Below are positions 5,337 through 5,459 of a stretch of 5,459 nt of DNA, in pieces (position 1 is the first letter of the stretch; every line of letters begins with the position of its first letter). A program made the position numbers and the translations under genes. Below the pieces are notes generated by a model. It was not told where the DNA came from and ran no database searches. It was given only the letters and a program-made list of their open reading frames with translations. Source of the DNA: an uncultured Bacillota bacterium. GTDB lineage: Bacteria; Bacillota; Clostridia; Peptostreptococcales; Anaerovoracaceae. The DNA is taken from positions 1 through 5,459 of the forward strand of contig CAMJRV010000196.1 in NCBI GenBank assembly GCA_946408315.1. Reading direction: 5' to 3'.

Positions 5337-5459
5337 TTAGCCCAACAGCTCTTTTCTGGTGAGGTTGATCCTGTTCTGGCTGTCGATTTCCGTTACCTTT
5401 ACCTTTACGACGTCACCGATATTCATGACGTCTTCCACCTTTTCGACTCTCTCCTTCGC
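5337..5459 (-). CDS. pnp: Polynucleotide phosphorylase, C-terminal end of the S1 domain (runs off window)
   Basis: The minus strand encodes the last 40 residues and a TAA stop (plus 5337-5339). It includes [20 protein letters not shown] and [18 protein letters not shown]. The pattern ERVxKVEDV-GD-VKVKVxEID-RINLxRK matches the C-terminal S1 RNA-binding domain of bacterial PNPase, the phosphate-dependent 3'-5' exoribonuclease of mRNA decay. The S1 domain helps bind RNA; the catalytic RNase PH domains would lie outside the window. The chain ends almost directly after the S1 fold, without the long tail seen in some species. Another S1 protein is possible, but the ERVEKVEDV approach and the end right after the S1 domain favour PNPase. 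It converges on the transporter genes and probably shares their terminator. Confidence 0.85.
   Translation of the reverse strand, partial: AKERVEKVEDVMNIGDVVKVKVTEIDSQNRINLTRKELLG

Noticed and set aside
1..5459. CRISPR array, tRNA/rRNA gene, insertion sequence or phage attachment site
   Set aside because: No regularly spaced repeats, cloverleaf-like segments, transposase motifs or paired border repeats were seen by eye on either strand.

Overview
The window looks like chromosomal DNA from a Gram-positive Clostridia-type bacterium, possibly near Oscillospiraceae. The reasons are moderate G+C judged by eye, strong Shine-Dalgarno (SD) sequences, a two-component/ABC cassette of a type common in Clostridia, and an AlgI-like acyltransferase start. 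Placement below class level is a guess.

Layout: (1) 1-252, minus strand: the 5' end of a membrane-bound O-acyltransferase (MBOAT, AlgI/DltB-like), cut by the window edge. (2) 253-452: a 200-bp divergent intergenic region with candidate promoters in both directions and an imperfect palindrome. (3) 453-2111, plus strand: an OmpR-family response regulator followed 12 nt later by a histidine kinase with a single N-terminal membrane segment and no extracellular sensor domain. (4) 2112-2237: a compact control region. It has a strong sigma-A-like promoter whose -35 box lies on the kinase stop codon, a palindrome centred on the -10 box, repeated GTAA half-sites, and a leader holding a 9-bp stem and a possible 23-codon upstream ORF that ends in an ATGA overlap with the next gene. 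(5) 2238-5236, plus strand: a LolD/MacB-type ABC ATPase and a duplicated eight-helix FtsX/MacB-type permease, overlapping by 4 bp. (6) 5268-5303: a strong intrinsic terminator shared by convergent genes. (7) 5337-5459, minus strand: the C-terminal end of polynucleotide phosphorylase (pnp), cut by the window edge.

The four complete genes form a regulator-kinase-ATPase-permease module resembling the antimicrobial-peptide or cell-envelope-stress detoxification systems of Firmicutes. The likely working model, inferred from family and context, is that the nearly sensor-less kinase reads transporter activity or a membrane signal, phosphorylates the regulator, and the regulator controls the internal promoter ahead of the ATPase and permease. 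The permease is not BceB-like: it has two ectodomains in a 4+4 helix duplication. The most unusual part is the 126-bp region before the ATPase, where operator, promoter, hairpin and possible leader peptide are packed together.
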